Below, one piece after another: positions 20,119 to 34,542 of a stretch of 64,000 nucleotides of DNA (positions are counted from its first letter, which is position 1; every line of letters begins with the position of its first letter). This stretch comes from Circinella umbellata (Eukaryota; Mucoromycota; Mucoromycetes; Mucorales; Lichtheimiaceae). The notes beneath the pieces were generated by a model. It was not told the DNA's origin. It was given only the letters and a program-made list of their open reading frames with translations, and ran no database searches. The position numbers were made by a program, and so were the translations under genes. The DNA lies in NCBI GenBank assembly GCA_025093555.1, contig JAIWNF010000005.1, forward strand, positions 1-64,000, given 5' to 3'.

Positions 20119-21229
20119 GTTTACTTTATCAAAGTCATTCTTAGTAATCATGGTTTTTTTTGTTGTTGTCTAGTATATTGTATCACACGATTATTATATC
20201 AATGCGTAAAGAGCGAAAAGCAAGAGTCATACAGTCATACTCGTTACCGAAAAAATGTAGCAACGTAACCCATGACAGTACTAACATACAGGTCATAAAA
20301 TTGCTCATCAACTATACTTAATATCTAAAGATTCAAGGATCGACATTTAAGTTTTGCCTCATGAGTTTTGAATAATTGATTGTAGATCAAATGACCGTTG
20401 TTATTACAGACTTTACTACACCAATTAACCATATAATGGTAATATTTGAAATTATTCAATCGTTGAGATGTAGTTTCCGCACTTTTTATTATATAAAATT
20501 TTTGTAATGGGCTCAAATAGAATATATTTCAGAGACGTGAACAACCATAACTTTTGTTGGGAATGATATCTGTTTGGTTTTCAATATTTAACATAAAAAA
20601 AAGGAATCTGCAAAAAGTACTCAATATTTTAGCCTTGCGGATACCACCCAAATAAGCAATTAAAAAACAAGATGTTGTTAGTTTCATATAAACTGTAACA
20701 GCAGCAACCATACGTAATCAACGCTAATACGTAGCAACTTTTTACCATCGTAGTATAAATACTTTTGTTTAGTATGTCTTCATATAAACTATATGAGCCT
20801 CCACTTATATATATATACGTATAAATGATATAGTGAAAAAAAATGAGAATCCCCGTTTGAGTATTATTCATAGAATTGAACTGTTGATATCAGTTTGATA
20901 AACATGTTTTTGAGATGTCCATAAGCAATTCCAAAATTATAGTACTGTATATTAAGCCCAGTAACTTGAAATGTTTGAATTCTTGATTATAATATACGTA
21001 TTCATCGTCGATATAGTTTCTTTTATGTATAAATGTAATTTCTTGTATATATGATGTACCTTTCATAAATAACTCTGCGTTGTTTTTATGAGGTACATTT
21101 TCAGATAGTAAAAACACAAGATCATGATCTTATTTAACTCTACGTATCTAAATATCGTCGATTGCATAAATTGATTAGAGTCGCTAAACAGTCAACGTTG
21201 TCTCTATTACTACTGTTGAAAAGATCGCT

Positions 21230-21240
21230 TTATCTGATAA
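21230..21240. promoter_or_regulatory. Overlapping ATCWGATAA matches on both strands, site 4
   Basis: The sequence TTATCTGATAA contains ATCTGATAA on the plus strand (21232-21240) and ATCAGATAA on the minus strand (21230-21238), a near-palindromic double site. It lies about 310 bases upstream of the Rab escort protein start, although that gene has no known link to iron. Confidence 0.4.
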
Positions 21241-21547
21241 AAATAAACATGCTTTTTCACTAAAAATATTTAATCACAAATCATTATACTGAATTATATT
21301 TCTAGAGCTCTTGCAGATTTAAACAATAAAAGAAAAGATATTTATGGTGAACGCGAAGAGAATAAATTTTTTTTTAGTTCTTTGTTATCATCGTTCTGAA
21401 ACATGTTATTACTCAGGAACAGAGATGTAGAAAAAAAAAACCCAGCGCATTAGTTTATTACCATTTTCGGTCGATTTAAAATCCCATCTTGTATAAAACC
21501 CGCCCTCCCAAACTTTTCTTTTCGATTTTAAGTTTTTACTTACCAAA

Positions 21548-24169
21548 ATGTCAAATAATAGTCCTCAACTCTTGGACGAAACAGATTTCGATGTTATCGT
21601 ACTTGGCACAGGTTTAATTGAGTCTATTGTTGCAGGGTTGGTTTTTACTATTTGATTTTTCTGTGGGAAAAAGAAAAAAAAAAGAGTTAGGCACCATCCC
21701 CCTCATGATTAATCAATACCCTTATTATCAATAGTGCCCTTGCGCGTGCAGGAAAGAAAGTTCTTCACGTTGATAGTAATGACCATTATGGTAGCAACTG
21801 GAGTGTTTTTGGATTTAAGGAATTGCTAAGATGGAATCAAAGTCAACAAAAAAGTAAGAGTGACTAATCATAATAAAATGAAGTTTTGTAAACGACAAGG
21901 TGTTGTCAATATGTTACACATCTAATTTTAATACTTTTTAATTTAGATCAGGAATCGCTCACGAAAAAAGGTGAAAAATGAATCAATGTGATCCTTTCCA
22001 TCAATGAATTAAATATTTATAATATCTATAATCTATAGAACACAGTATAGAATATCATAGAAATTACAGGGAAAATTATCATAACGTTGCTTTTAAATTG
22101 TACCAACAACCATGTTTGCCTGAGGAATCAGTTATCGAATTCGACACAGCAACGCACACTGAGCCTTTATCTTTGGAAACAGCCCTTTATGACAAAGTAA
22201 AATCTCATCTTTTAATTGACGCAACTGCTGATAAGGTTCTTATCGAAGAATCGATCAATAACGAAGTCAAGAATATAATAAATAATGATCTAAAGAATAC
22301 AACGACCATTGATTTGCAACCAAGTATATCCAAATTAACTGTCTTGTTGAATGCAATGCGTGCATCAAGATCATATAATTTGGATTTAACACCAAAGTTA
22401 TTGTCATGTAATGGTGAACTTGTGGAAATTCTTATTCGAAGTGGTGTGGGTCGATATCTTGAATTTAAAGGTGTGGATGATATTGGTATCTATGATAGTG
22501 AGGAAGGTCGATTGGATCGGGTAAGAAGACTAAAGGAATGGATTTCTTTTTTTTAAGAAAAAATTAGATGTGTGTATCTAAAGATTTACCTTTTTGGATC
22601 ATGTTAGGTACCAAGCTCAAAACAGGATGTATTTACAAACAAGTCTATTAATTTGGTTGATAAACGTAAATTGATGAGGTTTTTGACGTTTGCCATTGAT
22701 TTTAATTCTAATCCTGATGTGCTTGAAGGTAAGCGAGGACAAGAAAAGAAAAAGTAGGTTTAATCAGGAAAGGGACCTGATAAAAAATATTTTTTTAACT
22801 CTACCAGGAAACGAGGAAATGCCATATATACAATTCTTGGATGAAAAATTCAAGATATCTGGAAAGTTACAAACTGCCATTATCTATGCAATTGCAAACG
22901 TTGATAATCAAAGTATGTTTACAGTCATTACTCTACGTCAAAGGGAATTAAGGCATATAGTTATTGATCATGATGGGAATCAAAAACCAAATATATTTAT
23001 ATAGCATCAACAAAGGTTGGATTAGAACAAACACAAGCATTTGTACGATCTATGGGACGTTTCAGCAAAGGTGGATATTTATGTCCATTATATGGCGGAG
23101 GTAGTGAAATTGCACAGGCATTTTGTCGGTAAGTACTAAATCCTCTTTGTTTTTCTTTATATGGTATATGGTATATGAATACTGTATATCTATTTCTCTA
23201 TCATATTGATTAACATTACAAATTTATCAAAAGTGTTTGCGCAGTGTTTGGTGGTGTATATATACTTAGTCAAGAATTGAATGAATTTTTAATTGACGAA
23301 AATACTAGTGAATGTAAAGGCATAGAAACTAAAGATGGCCAAAAGTTTAATGCAAATTGGGTTGTTACTGGAATTGATTATTTAGACAACAGCTGGGTAT
23401 CACCGTCTTTGACCGATTTTGAGTAGGTTTTTTCTTTTTCAATTACCGTTTACTGAATAAAATAAGACTTCCTCTTCATACTAACATACTCGTTTTTTTT
23501 TATCATTATTTAGAAAATCAGTATCTCGAGCTATTGTTGTGACAGATAAACCATTGGTATCATTTGGAGAAAATGATGAAATGTTATGCTATAGTGTATT
23601 CCCACCAGGTAGTTCTGCTGGCAATCACGATAAGCCTGTACTTGTTATACATCAAAACCACGAAACAATGGCTTGCCCTCGAGGAGAATGTAAGTCAAAG
23701 TAGTAATAAAGAGGAAGGATAGAAAGAGATAAAACAAAATGATTAGTATTGAGATATTTACAATATAAATATTATTATGATAGATGTCACCTATTTATGG
23801 AAAGAATCACCTCAGGAAGACCAAAATGTATTAGAAAAAGCAATTGAGTTACTTTTACCAGAAGGTAAAATACAAAATTTTATTTAGTTTAGTTTTGTTT
23901 TTTTTTTCTTTTCTTTTTACTTATGACAGACATAAATCTTTGTAGATGCGCACATAAAATTTTCACTTGTTTACAGTCAACGTTCTCGACATATAACTCG
24001 AGATGATTCATGGAACCTTCCAAAAAATATTATTCCATGTAGCGATCCAACTAGTTCCCTTACTTTCGAAGAAGCTATACGTGAGGCAATGGAGATATTT
24101 TTTGAATGTGTTCCCAAAGACACATCCTTTATGCCAGAACAACCTCAAGATCCTGAAGAAGATTATTAA
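21548..24169 (+). CDS. MRS6: Rab escort protein (REP), Rab geranylgeranyltransferase component A
   Basis: Presents newly made Rab GTPases to geranylgeranyltransferase II and delivers them to membranes; a member of the GDI/REP family. The first exon (21548-21636) gives MSNNSPQLLDETDFDVIVLGTGLIESIVAG. The second (from 21735) gives ALARAGKKVLHVDSNDHYGSNWSVF, the FAD-like dinucleotide fold. The form DVIVLGTGLxES with VDSNDHYGxNW is REP-type; GDIs have GTGLTEC and MDRNxYYGG. Later exons supply YLEFKGVDDIGIY, the GRFSKGGYLCPLYGGGSEIAQAFCR segment of the Rab-binding platform, VFGGVYIL, and the C-terminal WNLPKNIIPCSDPTSSLTFEEAI to PEEDY-stop. About ten exons; donors seen at 21637, 21854, 21971 and about 22521, others placed approximately. 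The exon around 22030-22080 is the least certain. Confidence 0.88.
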
Positions 24170-24233
24170 CCAATAATATAATTTATATATGTAACAGTCT
24201 CTTTATTATGTATAAATATAATGACTTTTTTTA

Positions 24234-25742
24234 TTAATTCACAAGAAAGAACATAAAAACCATTTGCATGGCTGCAATAGTCAGTAAAAACCACATTCTT
24301 CGTTTACGTTGAGGATTAAAAGTAGAAGGTCCAGCAGCAGCATCTGGCAAGACAACATAACGCATCGATCGAAGCTAGTATAAATTTATATGTAATAATG
24401 ATCATAAAGTTAATACCATTGATAAGTATAACAACAAAAATAGTTATGTGGTTATAAGAAGGAGTGTTGAATTACCAAGAAAAAACCGACACTTAAGGCG
24501 GTATATATAAAAACAGCTGTAGAAAGCCATTTACCAGCACCAAGAAGCTTAATAATATCAGTTACGATTATACAAACGTATTTATAGCCTGAATATGCAA
24601 TAAGATCAAGCATAGATGCTTCAAAGGGTATATTCAGAAAATAGCAAGTCAAACGCATACTAATAAGCTCAAATAGTAAAAACGCTAATGAACACCATCC
24701 TGCTACATATAATTGCTCCGGATGAAATCTATCAATGATTTCCTCCATCTAGGTTAGTCTCTTTTCTCTCCTTCAAGTTATGTATCCTGGCTTATTTATT
24801 TTCATCCACGTATTTACACTTATACTTACGATCCCTGCTGTCCAGCGGCAAGTCCACAGAGTAAAATATAAGTCACCAAAGCCATCACTATATAAAAAAG
24901 ATATTTACTCCTTAGTGTTGTTCACCATTTCATATTCTCTCATCAACTCCCCTATTATTTTTATTTAGCTACCTGGTATATATAAATCAGGTGAATTGAT
25001 ATCTTCTCGTGGAGGCTTGAATCCTTCCATTTGGCCAGTTTCTGTCCGCTTTATTGAACGACTCCATGGCTTTATAATAATTATCACTCATTAATATATA
25101 TACTCTTAATTATCAATTTATATATACTAAGTATAATGATTATTATTTCTTACCGAATGTCGCCAGGGAAAGAGGATTAATCTCAATTTATGAATAACAT
25201 ACATATTGCTTACGTTGAAATAATGGCGCAAAGCAGGCATATCAACCCATCGATTAAACTAAGTCATATATGTTAGCAATGTTTTCAACTAGTTTATCTC
25301 TCAAAAATAAAAGTAAAAGACTTACGTTACGTTCCATATAAGCTGTTCCTTGAGCAACTGCGTTACCAGCAAACTGCATACCTAATTGTGTAGCAGGTTC
25401 ATTGAACCCGAATTGAGAATACATATCTCCTTGAGGTGTGGGGCCACCCATATTAGGTGCATATGCAGTTCCTTGTTGTGGTGTTGGTTGGTGAGGGCCT
25501 TGACGATATTGGAAATTTTGTTGCTGTTGCTGCTGTGGTTGCTGCTGCTGCTGTTGTTGTGGTTGCTGTTGCTGATGATAACCCGGAGTCGACGCGGATG
25601 TTTGATGAACGGTTTGATTAAAATTTGGAATAGGATGTTGTGGAATTGGATGTTGTAAAGGAGGTGGTGTCCGAGTATTCACTGGTGGCGAACCATGTGG
25701 ATTATAATAGTTGTTATAAGCATTTGGATTATTTTGGTACAT
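24234..25742 (-). CDS. YIF1: Yif1 (Hrf1 family) ER-to-Golgi membrane protein
   Basis: A partner of Yip1 in COPII vesicle transport and Golgi membrane organisation. Exon 1 (25742 down to 25326) encodes a Pro/Gln/Asn-rich cytosolic N-terminus with poly-Gln, then the family start of homology YSQFGFNEPATQLGMQFAGNAVAQGTAYMERN. Exon 2 (from 25258) gives FNRWVDMPALRHYFNVSNMYVIHKLRLILFPWRHS, which matches the Yif1 'KYYFNVNTRYVLNKLKLILFPF' block. Further exons give KPWSRS..., PREDINSPDLYIP, and membrane segments around 24480-24740 (SLAFLLFELISMRLTCYFL, SGYKYVCIIVTDIIKLL, STAVFIYTALSVGFFLV). The last exon ends MWFLLTIAAMQMVFMFFLVN, an in-membrane C-terminus normal for the family. Convergent with the Rab escort gene, 64 bases apart; both act in membrane traffic, probably by coincidence. 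Confidence 0.88.
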
Positions 25743-26127
25743 TGTGTGCTTCCTTTATGTTATATATTTATGTATAAGTATGTATGTAATAGCAAAATAG
25801 AAAGACCAAAAAAAAAAGAGAGGTTCGCGACGACAAAGGAACACAATATCAATGATTATTGGTTGATAGAACACCGCTAAGCTAAGGAATTTTTTTTTTG
25901 TTGCACATGATTTTTCAAAAATCTGAAACCAAATCATTTTGATTTCTATTAAACTAGATTATCTCATAGAATATATTGGTCGTACTTGACTCTATGTTTA
26001 TCATAAGAGTAAGAGTAAGAGTAATGAATTTTTTATATTTTATTATCATTATTATTATTATCAACAGCCCTAAATTATCAGCGCCTTATTAAGACACGGC
26101 CACACTATCACTAGATCTATTATTTAC
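25743..26127. other. Short intergenic region upstream of YIF1
   Basis: Holds the YIF1 promoter and the 3' flank of the fumarase gene. AT-rich, no gene seen. Confidence 0.4.
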
Positions 26128-28369
<2,242 letters not shown>

Positions 28370-30141
28370 GATTTTTATTTTTATTAAGGAAGTGAAAGAA
28401 CGGGAAAAAGGGGGTAAATAAAAAAAAGCTGTGGATTTATCTGAATTTTGTTTAATTATGCATTGCGGGGATTTCACACGGAAATCAAACCAAAGAGGGA
28501 AGAAAAAAAAGTAAGCACTCATGCTTTGTTCCCATGGCCTTCGCTAATAAGATTATTTACAGTTATTTTTAATATCAACATGCACCATCCACAAATTTCG
28601 AGTGTTATAATAAAGCATTATCAACTATTATAGGTCTCTGATAAACTATATATTAACGCTCTCTTTCTTTTTGTTTTTTTTTTCGTTAATACAAAAAAAA
28701 AAGTCATTCGATAAAAAGAAGTACAGATTGGTAATTAATATTTACTCATCAGAAACTATATACCAGTTTACACCACCATAATACCCATTGGAGCGAACCC
28801 GTTACCTCACCCCAGTTTTAGCGTGTTATTGTGTACTAGTTACTCATGACGTTTCTTCAAGCATAGAGTCAATGAACCTGCCTTTCATATGCAATTTGTA
28901 AAACACCAGATAAGCTAATTTATAAATACCTACAGTTTTTTCAAGATATTTTTTTTTATCTTGTTACATCATGCAAGAATAACTAGCGAATAGAATATAT
29001 AAATAAATATAATAGATTCCATCCTCGATATACACAGTATGTAAACAAAAAACAAGTATGTGAGTGCATAGGATGAGGGTACGCGGGTATTATGCTTGAG
29101 CATTAATCCGGAAGGGTCCGAATTCTAAATGATTCGACCTATATTTTCATGTTAACATGTATATAAGTAAAATTTTTTCCTAAATAATAATAACCAGTAT
29201 AAAGAATGACATATTATCAGAGCAGCATATTTGTTCATAGAAATGTTTAGATTTACATACGTACATACATATACATATATATATATCATAATGAAACTAA
29301 CGTTAATGCATAGTCGTCTCGTTGCTATTTATATAACCCAAGAAACTTTTATATTGGAAACTAGGGAAGAATATTCAACCTCATCTTTCACACACAGTAA
29401 CCAAATAATGCATGAGGAAAATAAGAGGGAAGTTACACAAGTGAATGAATCGTGTGGATCGTGTGTTCATGAATCGTGGGCACTTTGGAGGAACTGCTTA
29501 TAATATCTTTAATGTAAATCTCTATCTCACAAATATAAATATTATTACTTTAATTACAATAATGAAAAATGGAGAACTGAAATGTTTTGTATTTTTTTTT
29601 TCGACCACATGTAACGTCCAGTTTTATTTCTTATTTGTTATGCGTATAAACTTTCTGCACTGGATTGTTTCCAAAAACCAGGTTCTTCTTTTACAAACAC
29701 TATATGAAACGAATCATTACTTTTTCTTATTATTCGTACCCTGGGAGTTTGAAGTTTATTGTTTAAGTTCATACCTGTAATGTAAACGTAATGTGAAGTG
29801 GTGGTACTCTTTTCATTGTAAAATGAAACAGAAAAAACCTTGAAGGTTCCAGAAAATAGTAATAAAATATAAGATTCAAATCCACCATATTTTGTATTTT
29901 GTATTATGTATGTGTTTGATTACTTGATGGCTGCTAAACTCACGTATCCCGCTTATCAACCATACTTGAACTCCATGGGAAAGAAAATACAGTGTAATGT
30001 AGAACAAGAGAAATAAAACCTGTCGAACCCCAAAGTGATTTATTTGAAAAGTTCTTGCTGAATTTCAAAAAAAAAAATAGAAAAGTGGGGCCATATAATA
30101 TATATGGACTTTTTCTCCTTTTTTTAAAAAACCACATTATC
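28370..30141. other. 1.8-kb gene-free region between FUM1 and the J-protein gene
   Basis: A divergent promoter region. It includes the possible 5' extension of FUM1 (to 28522). Beyond it only AT-rich DNA and short chance ORFs (29231-29780) were seen; no tRNA fold or repeat with clear ends was found. Confidence 0.4.
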
Positions 30142-30630
30142 ATGTCAACAATATCTCGGTTAAAAGATCGTCAATTATTAGGAGTAGCTCGAACCGCATC
30201 AAAAAAAGAAATTAAGAAACGATATATAGAACTTTGTAAAAAATATCATCCAGACGTAGCCAATAATAATGATGGCACAATAGACATTCGAGATATCACA
30301 GCAGCGTATCGACGTTTGACTGGAAGAGAATCGTATTTTGCATCAAACAGACCAGGAGGATCATGGGAAGACAGACCACCAGAAGCACAACGAGGAGCGT
30401 CACCAGAAGAGCAACAACAATGGTCAAAGTGGTCACTGTTTACGGGTATTGCATTGGTAACGACAATCATTGCCTATTCACGTTTCGAACCGGAAAAGAA
30501 TGACATTGTGAAGTTAGATTCAACAAAATATCAATCTACATGGCAGCGGCAACAAAAATTACAAGAAGAACTACAGCAGCAACAACACCAAGCTAATGGT
30601 ACAAGTTATCGTCAATGGCGAAAAACTTAA
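30142..30630 (+). CDS. J-domain protein with one C-terminal membrane segment
   Basis: A 162-residue intronless protein. The J domain is N-terminal (about residues 6-65): LLGVARTASKKEIKKRYIELCKKYHPDV with the invariant HPD that stimulates Hsp70 ATPase, then IRDITAAYRRLTG. It starts directly with the domain and has no signal or presequence. One hydrophobic segment (about residues 98-117, WSLFTGIALVTTIIAYSRF) is followed by a charged Gln-rich tail. There is no Gly/Phe linker or zinc finger, so it is a class C (type III) J-protein. The tail-anchored plan suggests a mitochondrial or ER membrane co-chaperone, but the membrane cannot be told from sequence. The helix I start is unusual, with DRQLLGV where most have YYxxLGV. 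Confidence 0.85.
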   Translation: MSTISRLKDRQLLGVARTASKKEIKKRYIELCKKYHPDVANNNDGTIDIRDITAAYRRLTGRESYFASNRPGGSWEDRPPEAQRGASPEEQQQWSKWSLFTGIALVTTIIAYSRFEPEKNDIVKLDSTKYQSTWQRQQKLQEELQQQQHQANGTSYRQWRKT

Positions 30631-31250
30631 ATGAATTAGTAATAAGGTGTTATAGAAAAAAAGGGTTGTTACATATATATATATATATATATATATGGAG
30701 GCTGAACTTGGAACTCATAACCCAAAAGATACCCCACCATGACCTTCATATATACAATAGCCTGTAATAATATTAGTAACATCAGTTTCTCACCTGTTGT
30801 GCTTTGTAATGCACAGCTGTTACATTGGATCCCTATTATAGATAACATGGGAATCACTTTCCATTGTTGCCTAGTAACACACTACTTTTTTTTTTTGGAG
30901 TTGATAAACAAAAAAAAATATACATATCATGGTAACATACAGGAGAGGAAAGGGAAAAGTTTCATACTTTATATGTATCTCTTTAGGCGTTTGAATTTGG
31001 AGTTTGGGCGTAAAAATGAATGAAAAATCATTGTTTATTGTTATTGTTGGATAAGAGTAAAAGTAAAAAAAAAAAAAAAAAAAATGGTTCACTATGTGAC
31101 TATTTGAGAACATAATAGGTGATTTTAAATGAATGAGTGGTGGGTGAGTGGGTAAGTGAGTGAGAGCGAGGGGACGCCTTGAATTTTTTTTTTCAAGTCC
31201 TATTTTACCAAACCTACCTTCACCCCTCAACCTTTTTCTCTTCTTTATTA
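30631..31250. other. Intergenic region with (AT)n microsatellite
   Basis: Contains an (AT)n repeat at about 30671-30694 and A-runs near 31064-31084. The pyrimidine-rich stretch at about 31180-31250 leads into the next start codon. No gene is seen. Confidence 0.4.
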
Positions 31251-32758
31251 ATGCCCACCCTGTTGTCAGCTTCTTGCTCAGAACCATTTCCAATCCATGA
31301 CATGATGAGTGAAGAGCAGCCGTCCTCATACAAGGAGATTATTAAACAGCTTGCTGCTCAAGCTCCTAAACCCTATGGCGACATTCCGCCGTTATTGAAA
31401 AGGCGCAGAAAGAAAAACAGTGGACGGCATCAAAAAGGAATGGGAACTCAGGGAAAGTCTCGACAAAGGAAACATGGACAACAAAAGCAGCAACAACAAA
31501 AATCTTCCGCTTCCACACCCGATCCCGAACAACAAAAACCAATGCGTCGAATGTCCCATGTTGAAGATTGGATTGTAGTAGACAGTAAAGAGAGTTTGCC
31601 AGACGAAGAGGAATTGGTAATATATTACATTATTATATTATTATCTTTCTTGGACAGAAAGAAAGAGAGAGAGAGAGAGAGTGTGTGTGTGTGTGTTTAC
31701 GCTCTGAGGGATTAATTGGTTGTACAGTTCATTTTCATGAATGGTTCTTAATGATAATACTCGTTCTTTTTTTTTCTTGTTTTCTTCTATTTTCTCCCGT
31801 TTGTTTCTTGTTTGAAATGTTTTAGATACGCAAATCACCATTTCAATCGTTCCTGTCGGCGGACTTTTTGACGCAGGTCCTGCCGTTGCATATGCCGCCT
31901 CCTTCATTAAGTGCTACCCCCAGTGAGCCTATAGCTATTCCTGGTCGACCTACTACTTCTGGATTGCGTGAAAATGATCTTGCTCAAGTTCAAACTGTGG
32001 ATGAAGCAGATGATGAAGATCTAGAGGATGACGAAGGATTAGAGGAAGATTTGGATGAGGAAGAAGACGATGAAGTACGAGTAATTCCTCGCCATCGTAT
32101 TAGACTAAAAGGTGGACGACGAATGCATCCAAACTGGAAAAGTGATGGAGAAGAAGAGGATGAAGACGACGAAGACGACGATGATATTGATGATGATGAA
32201 CTTAGTATTAAAAGTGCAGCATTGACTGATAATGAAAAATCGTTGGTACGTCGGCATTCGATTTCATCTTTTTCCAAGGCACAAACACCGTCAACATGGA
32301 CAACCAAAAAACCTATCTTATCATCATCACCACCACAGCAATCTAACACGCATCAGGTGCGATGGGTACAAACTATAGCACAACTTCGTCGGTCACTGGT
32401 TCTGTCATCATCAGTGTCATCCCCAGTGTCATCCACCACTACTCCACCGAAACCAACAAAACCAGCTAAGAAAGAAGGCCTTATCCCAATGCCCCCTGCT
32501 CCTCGTCGACCGGCATCACAACGGCGACGTTCCGAGGCTACAACACAGCCAAGGTTTAATCCAGACACGAATACTTACACCCGAGATACCCGATCCAACC
32601 CAGATCATTTACGAATCATTTCATCCGAACTCAATATGATCCGTGCTCGCAAATTATTGAGTCCATTGAAACCACGAGGTTTCTTACCACGACGTAAAGA
32701 CCCTTTTGTTCGTGGTGAACGTCGACGTGAGTCAAATTTGCGGTATGAGTTTTTATAA
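31251..32758 (+). CDS. Unrecognised basic/acidic low-complexity protein
   Basis: Two exons, 31251-31616 and 31826-32758 (GT-AG intron of 209 bases containing GA and GT microsatellites), give 432 residues in one frame. I do not recognise a family. Visible features: a highly basic segment (about residues 45-95, RRRKKNSGRHQKG ... KQQQQKSS), a short ordered-looking motif SHVEDWIVVDSKESLPDEEE, then SPFQSFLSADFLTQVLPLH, a strongly acidic Asp/Glu block (about 175-240), a Ser/Pro/Thr stretch with RRHSISSFSK (a possible kinase site), and a basic C-terminus (RARKLLSPLKPRGFLPRRKD ... RRESNLRYEFL). No membrane segment or signal. Alternating basic and acidic tracts suggest a nuclear or scaffold protein, which is inference only. 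The intron joins two frames that would otherwise stop, supporting a real gene. Confidence 0.7.
31667..31697 (+). repeat. (GA)n/(GT)n compound microsatellite in an intron
   Basis: GAGAGA followed by GTGTGT repeats lie within the intron of the unrecognised gene at 31251-32758. A likely length-polymorphic locus. Confidence 0.7.
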
Positions 32759-34542
32759 GATTCAATTTTCTATACATTTATATATATGCCAGTTTTGTTG
32801 TTTATATTGTACAAACAAAAAGAAAAAGGAATCACATATACACATTATATATCAAACAGGCAATATTTTATAATTTTTCTCTTTTTGTATTAAAAAAGTG
32901 AGAAATAATTTTTTTGTAGCTATTGACATATTTTCCACTCTCCTTTTTTTTTCTCGCTTCTTCTTTTTCACTCTTTCCTTTCCTCCCCTCTCTCTATTTT
33001 CTTGACAAAGAATGTACAATTTATAATTGTTCTCTTATCAACATATATACTTCCCCAATTGACACAACAACAACAACAACAATAACATTATACACACATA
33101 CATACATAAATATACATAATCTCGGTTTTTTCTATTAAAAAAAAAGAAAACCAGATAACATCATATCCCCTTCAAAATTGTCTTTTAGCATGATGAAAAA
33201 TTTATTAAATCAATTATATATATATATATATATATAAATACACCACAATTTATTAAACAGGTGTTTGTGATCACATGATGATGATGTACTATATTAGCTT
33301 TACATATAAGATAATAAAGTTGTCAGAGACGTTAGAGAGGCAAAACGTATGTATTTGAACAATAATATTTAGCTGATCACAGTAGCAGAATAGTTGCTAC
33401 GTACAAAAAACCAAACACCAAGTCTAATCACATTTTATAGCAATAAGTTCTATAATAATGGAAAACCTGTTTTTTATTTATTTTTATGTAGCGGATACAT
33501 ACATCGTGTCTTAATTCCATAAACTGTTTTTATACTCTATATAATATAGTGCTTCATACTTAGTATATAGCACTTGCTATCTCTATAATGATGGAAATAC
33601 CACGTGAGCAAAAAGAAAAAGACGCAAAAGAACACTGATAGCTGTCACACAAACACATTTAATGGATGCATTATGGGGACTTGTCGAAGATAATAGATTC
33701 ATATTTGTAAATAAAAAAAATCATATCCTTATATTCATGTAGGTTTTGTTTGTTATCAAGCCCCTGCTATTACGTAACTTAAGAACTTTTGTTCTTTTTG
33801 TTCAAGATCATAACAGATTGTTATAATAGATAATATGTGCTCATTGTGTATATAATACTAATAACATTAAAATACACATGAATGTGTAAACAAAACAAAT
33901 CAATCCTTTTTAATGGCTATATAATATATTAGCCCGCGCGTGGTACCCCGCACATATTACAATAACAAGGAACGTGGATATAAAGGCAAGTGAACAAAAA
34001 ACAAAGAAAAATAGAGTATTCTTCGTTTACTAATTTTAGCTACACATATTGCTCCTCAAAGCATTTTTTTTATTAATTATCTAGTATTCATAGTACATTT
34101 CCATCAATCGATCGACGAATAGTAGTGGTGGTACTAGTAGATGATTGGTATATCATCAGTATCATGTACGTCAGTATATACTTATATATATAAGCCTTGA
34201 TGATTATTAAAAGTCATGTATGTTGTAGATCATTCTCGTTTTTATCATAGGTGCTTATATATTAGTGAAAAAGAAAAATATTTATACTCCTAAATCAAAA
34301 AAAAGTGATCTGATGCACAAGAAATTGCTTTAACAAAGTTCATATATGTGGGTATTTGTCCAATCGGACATATAAAAAAAATAGGATCTTGAGCCAAGTA
34401 TGCTTTGCTGGTGTGACGGCTCTATTGTTTTTTCGCTTTTTCGTTTTTGAATTGGGGGCCCTCTTTTTTTTAGTCGGAACCTTGACCTTGGAAAGTTGGA
34501 AAAAAAATAATAAAAACACAACAATATATAATATATATATAA
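32759..34542. other. 1.8-kb gene-free region upstream of uL2m
   Basis: AT-rich DNA with an (AT)n run at 33216-33235 and a CT-rich tract at 32936-33000. No ORF of known family, tRNA or bounded repeat was found. The last 150 bases are the probable promoter of the uL2m gene. Confidence 0.4.

Larger units (their letters stand above)
18512..21547. other. 3-kb gene-free region between the GATA factor and the Rab escort gene
   Basis: The two flanking genes are divergent, so this holds both promoters. It is AT-rich. Short open frames exist on the minus strand between 20.3 and 21.1 kb (for example 20890-21117, 75 codons, beginning MFLLSENVPHKNNAEL), but none resembles a known family and none splices into a longer frame that I could follow. 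They may be a decayed gene. The region is notable for GATA operator-like sites, listed separately. Confidence 0.45.

Noticed and set aside
21548..24169. Rab GDI rather than Rab escort protein
   Set aside because: The N-terminus reads GTGLIES with VDSNDHYGSNW, the REP form; GDIs have GTGLTEC and MDRNxYYGG. The C-terminal part also fits REP.
28780..29130. Possible tRNA gene because of GTTACC and GGTCCGAATTC-like strings
   Set aside because: No cloverleaf could be drawn: acceptor and anticodon stems do not pair around these strings.
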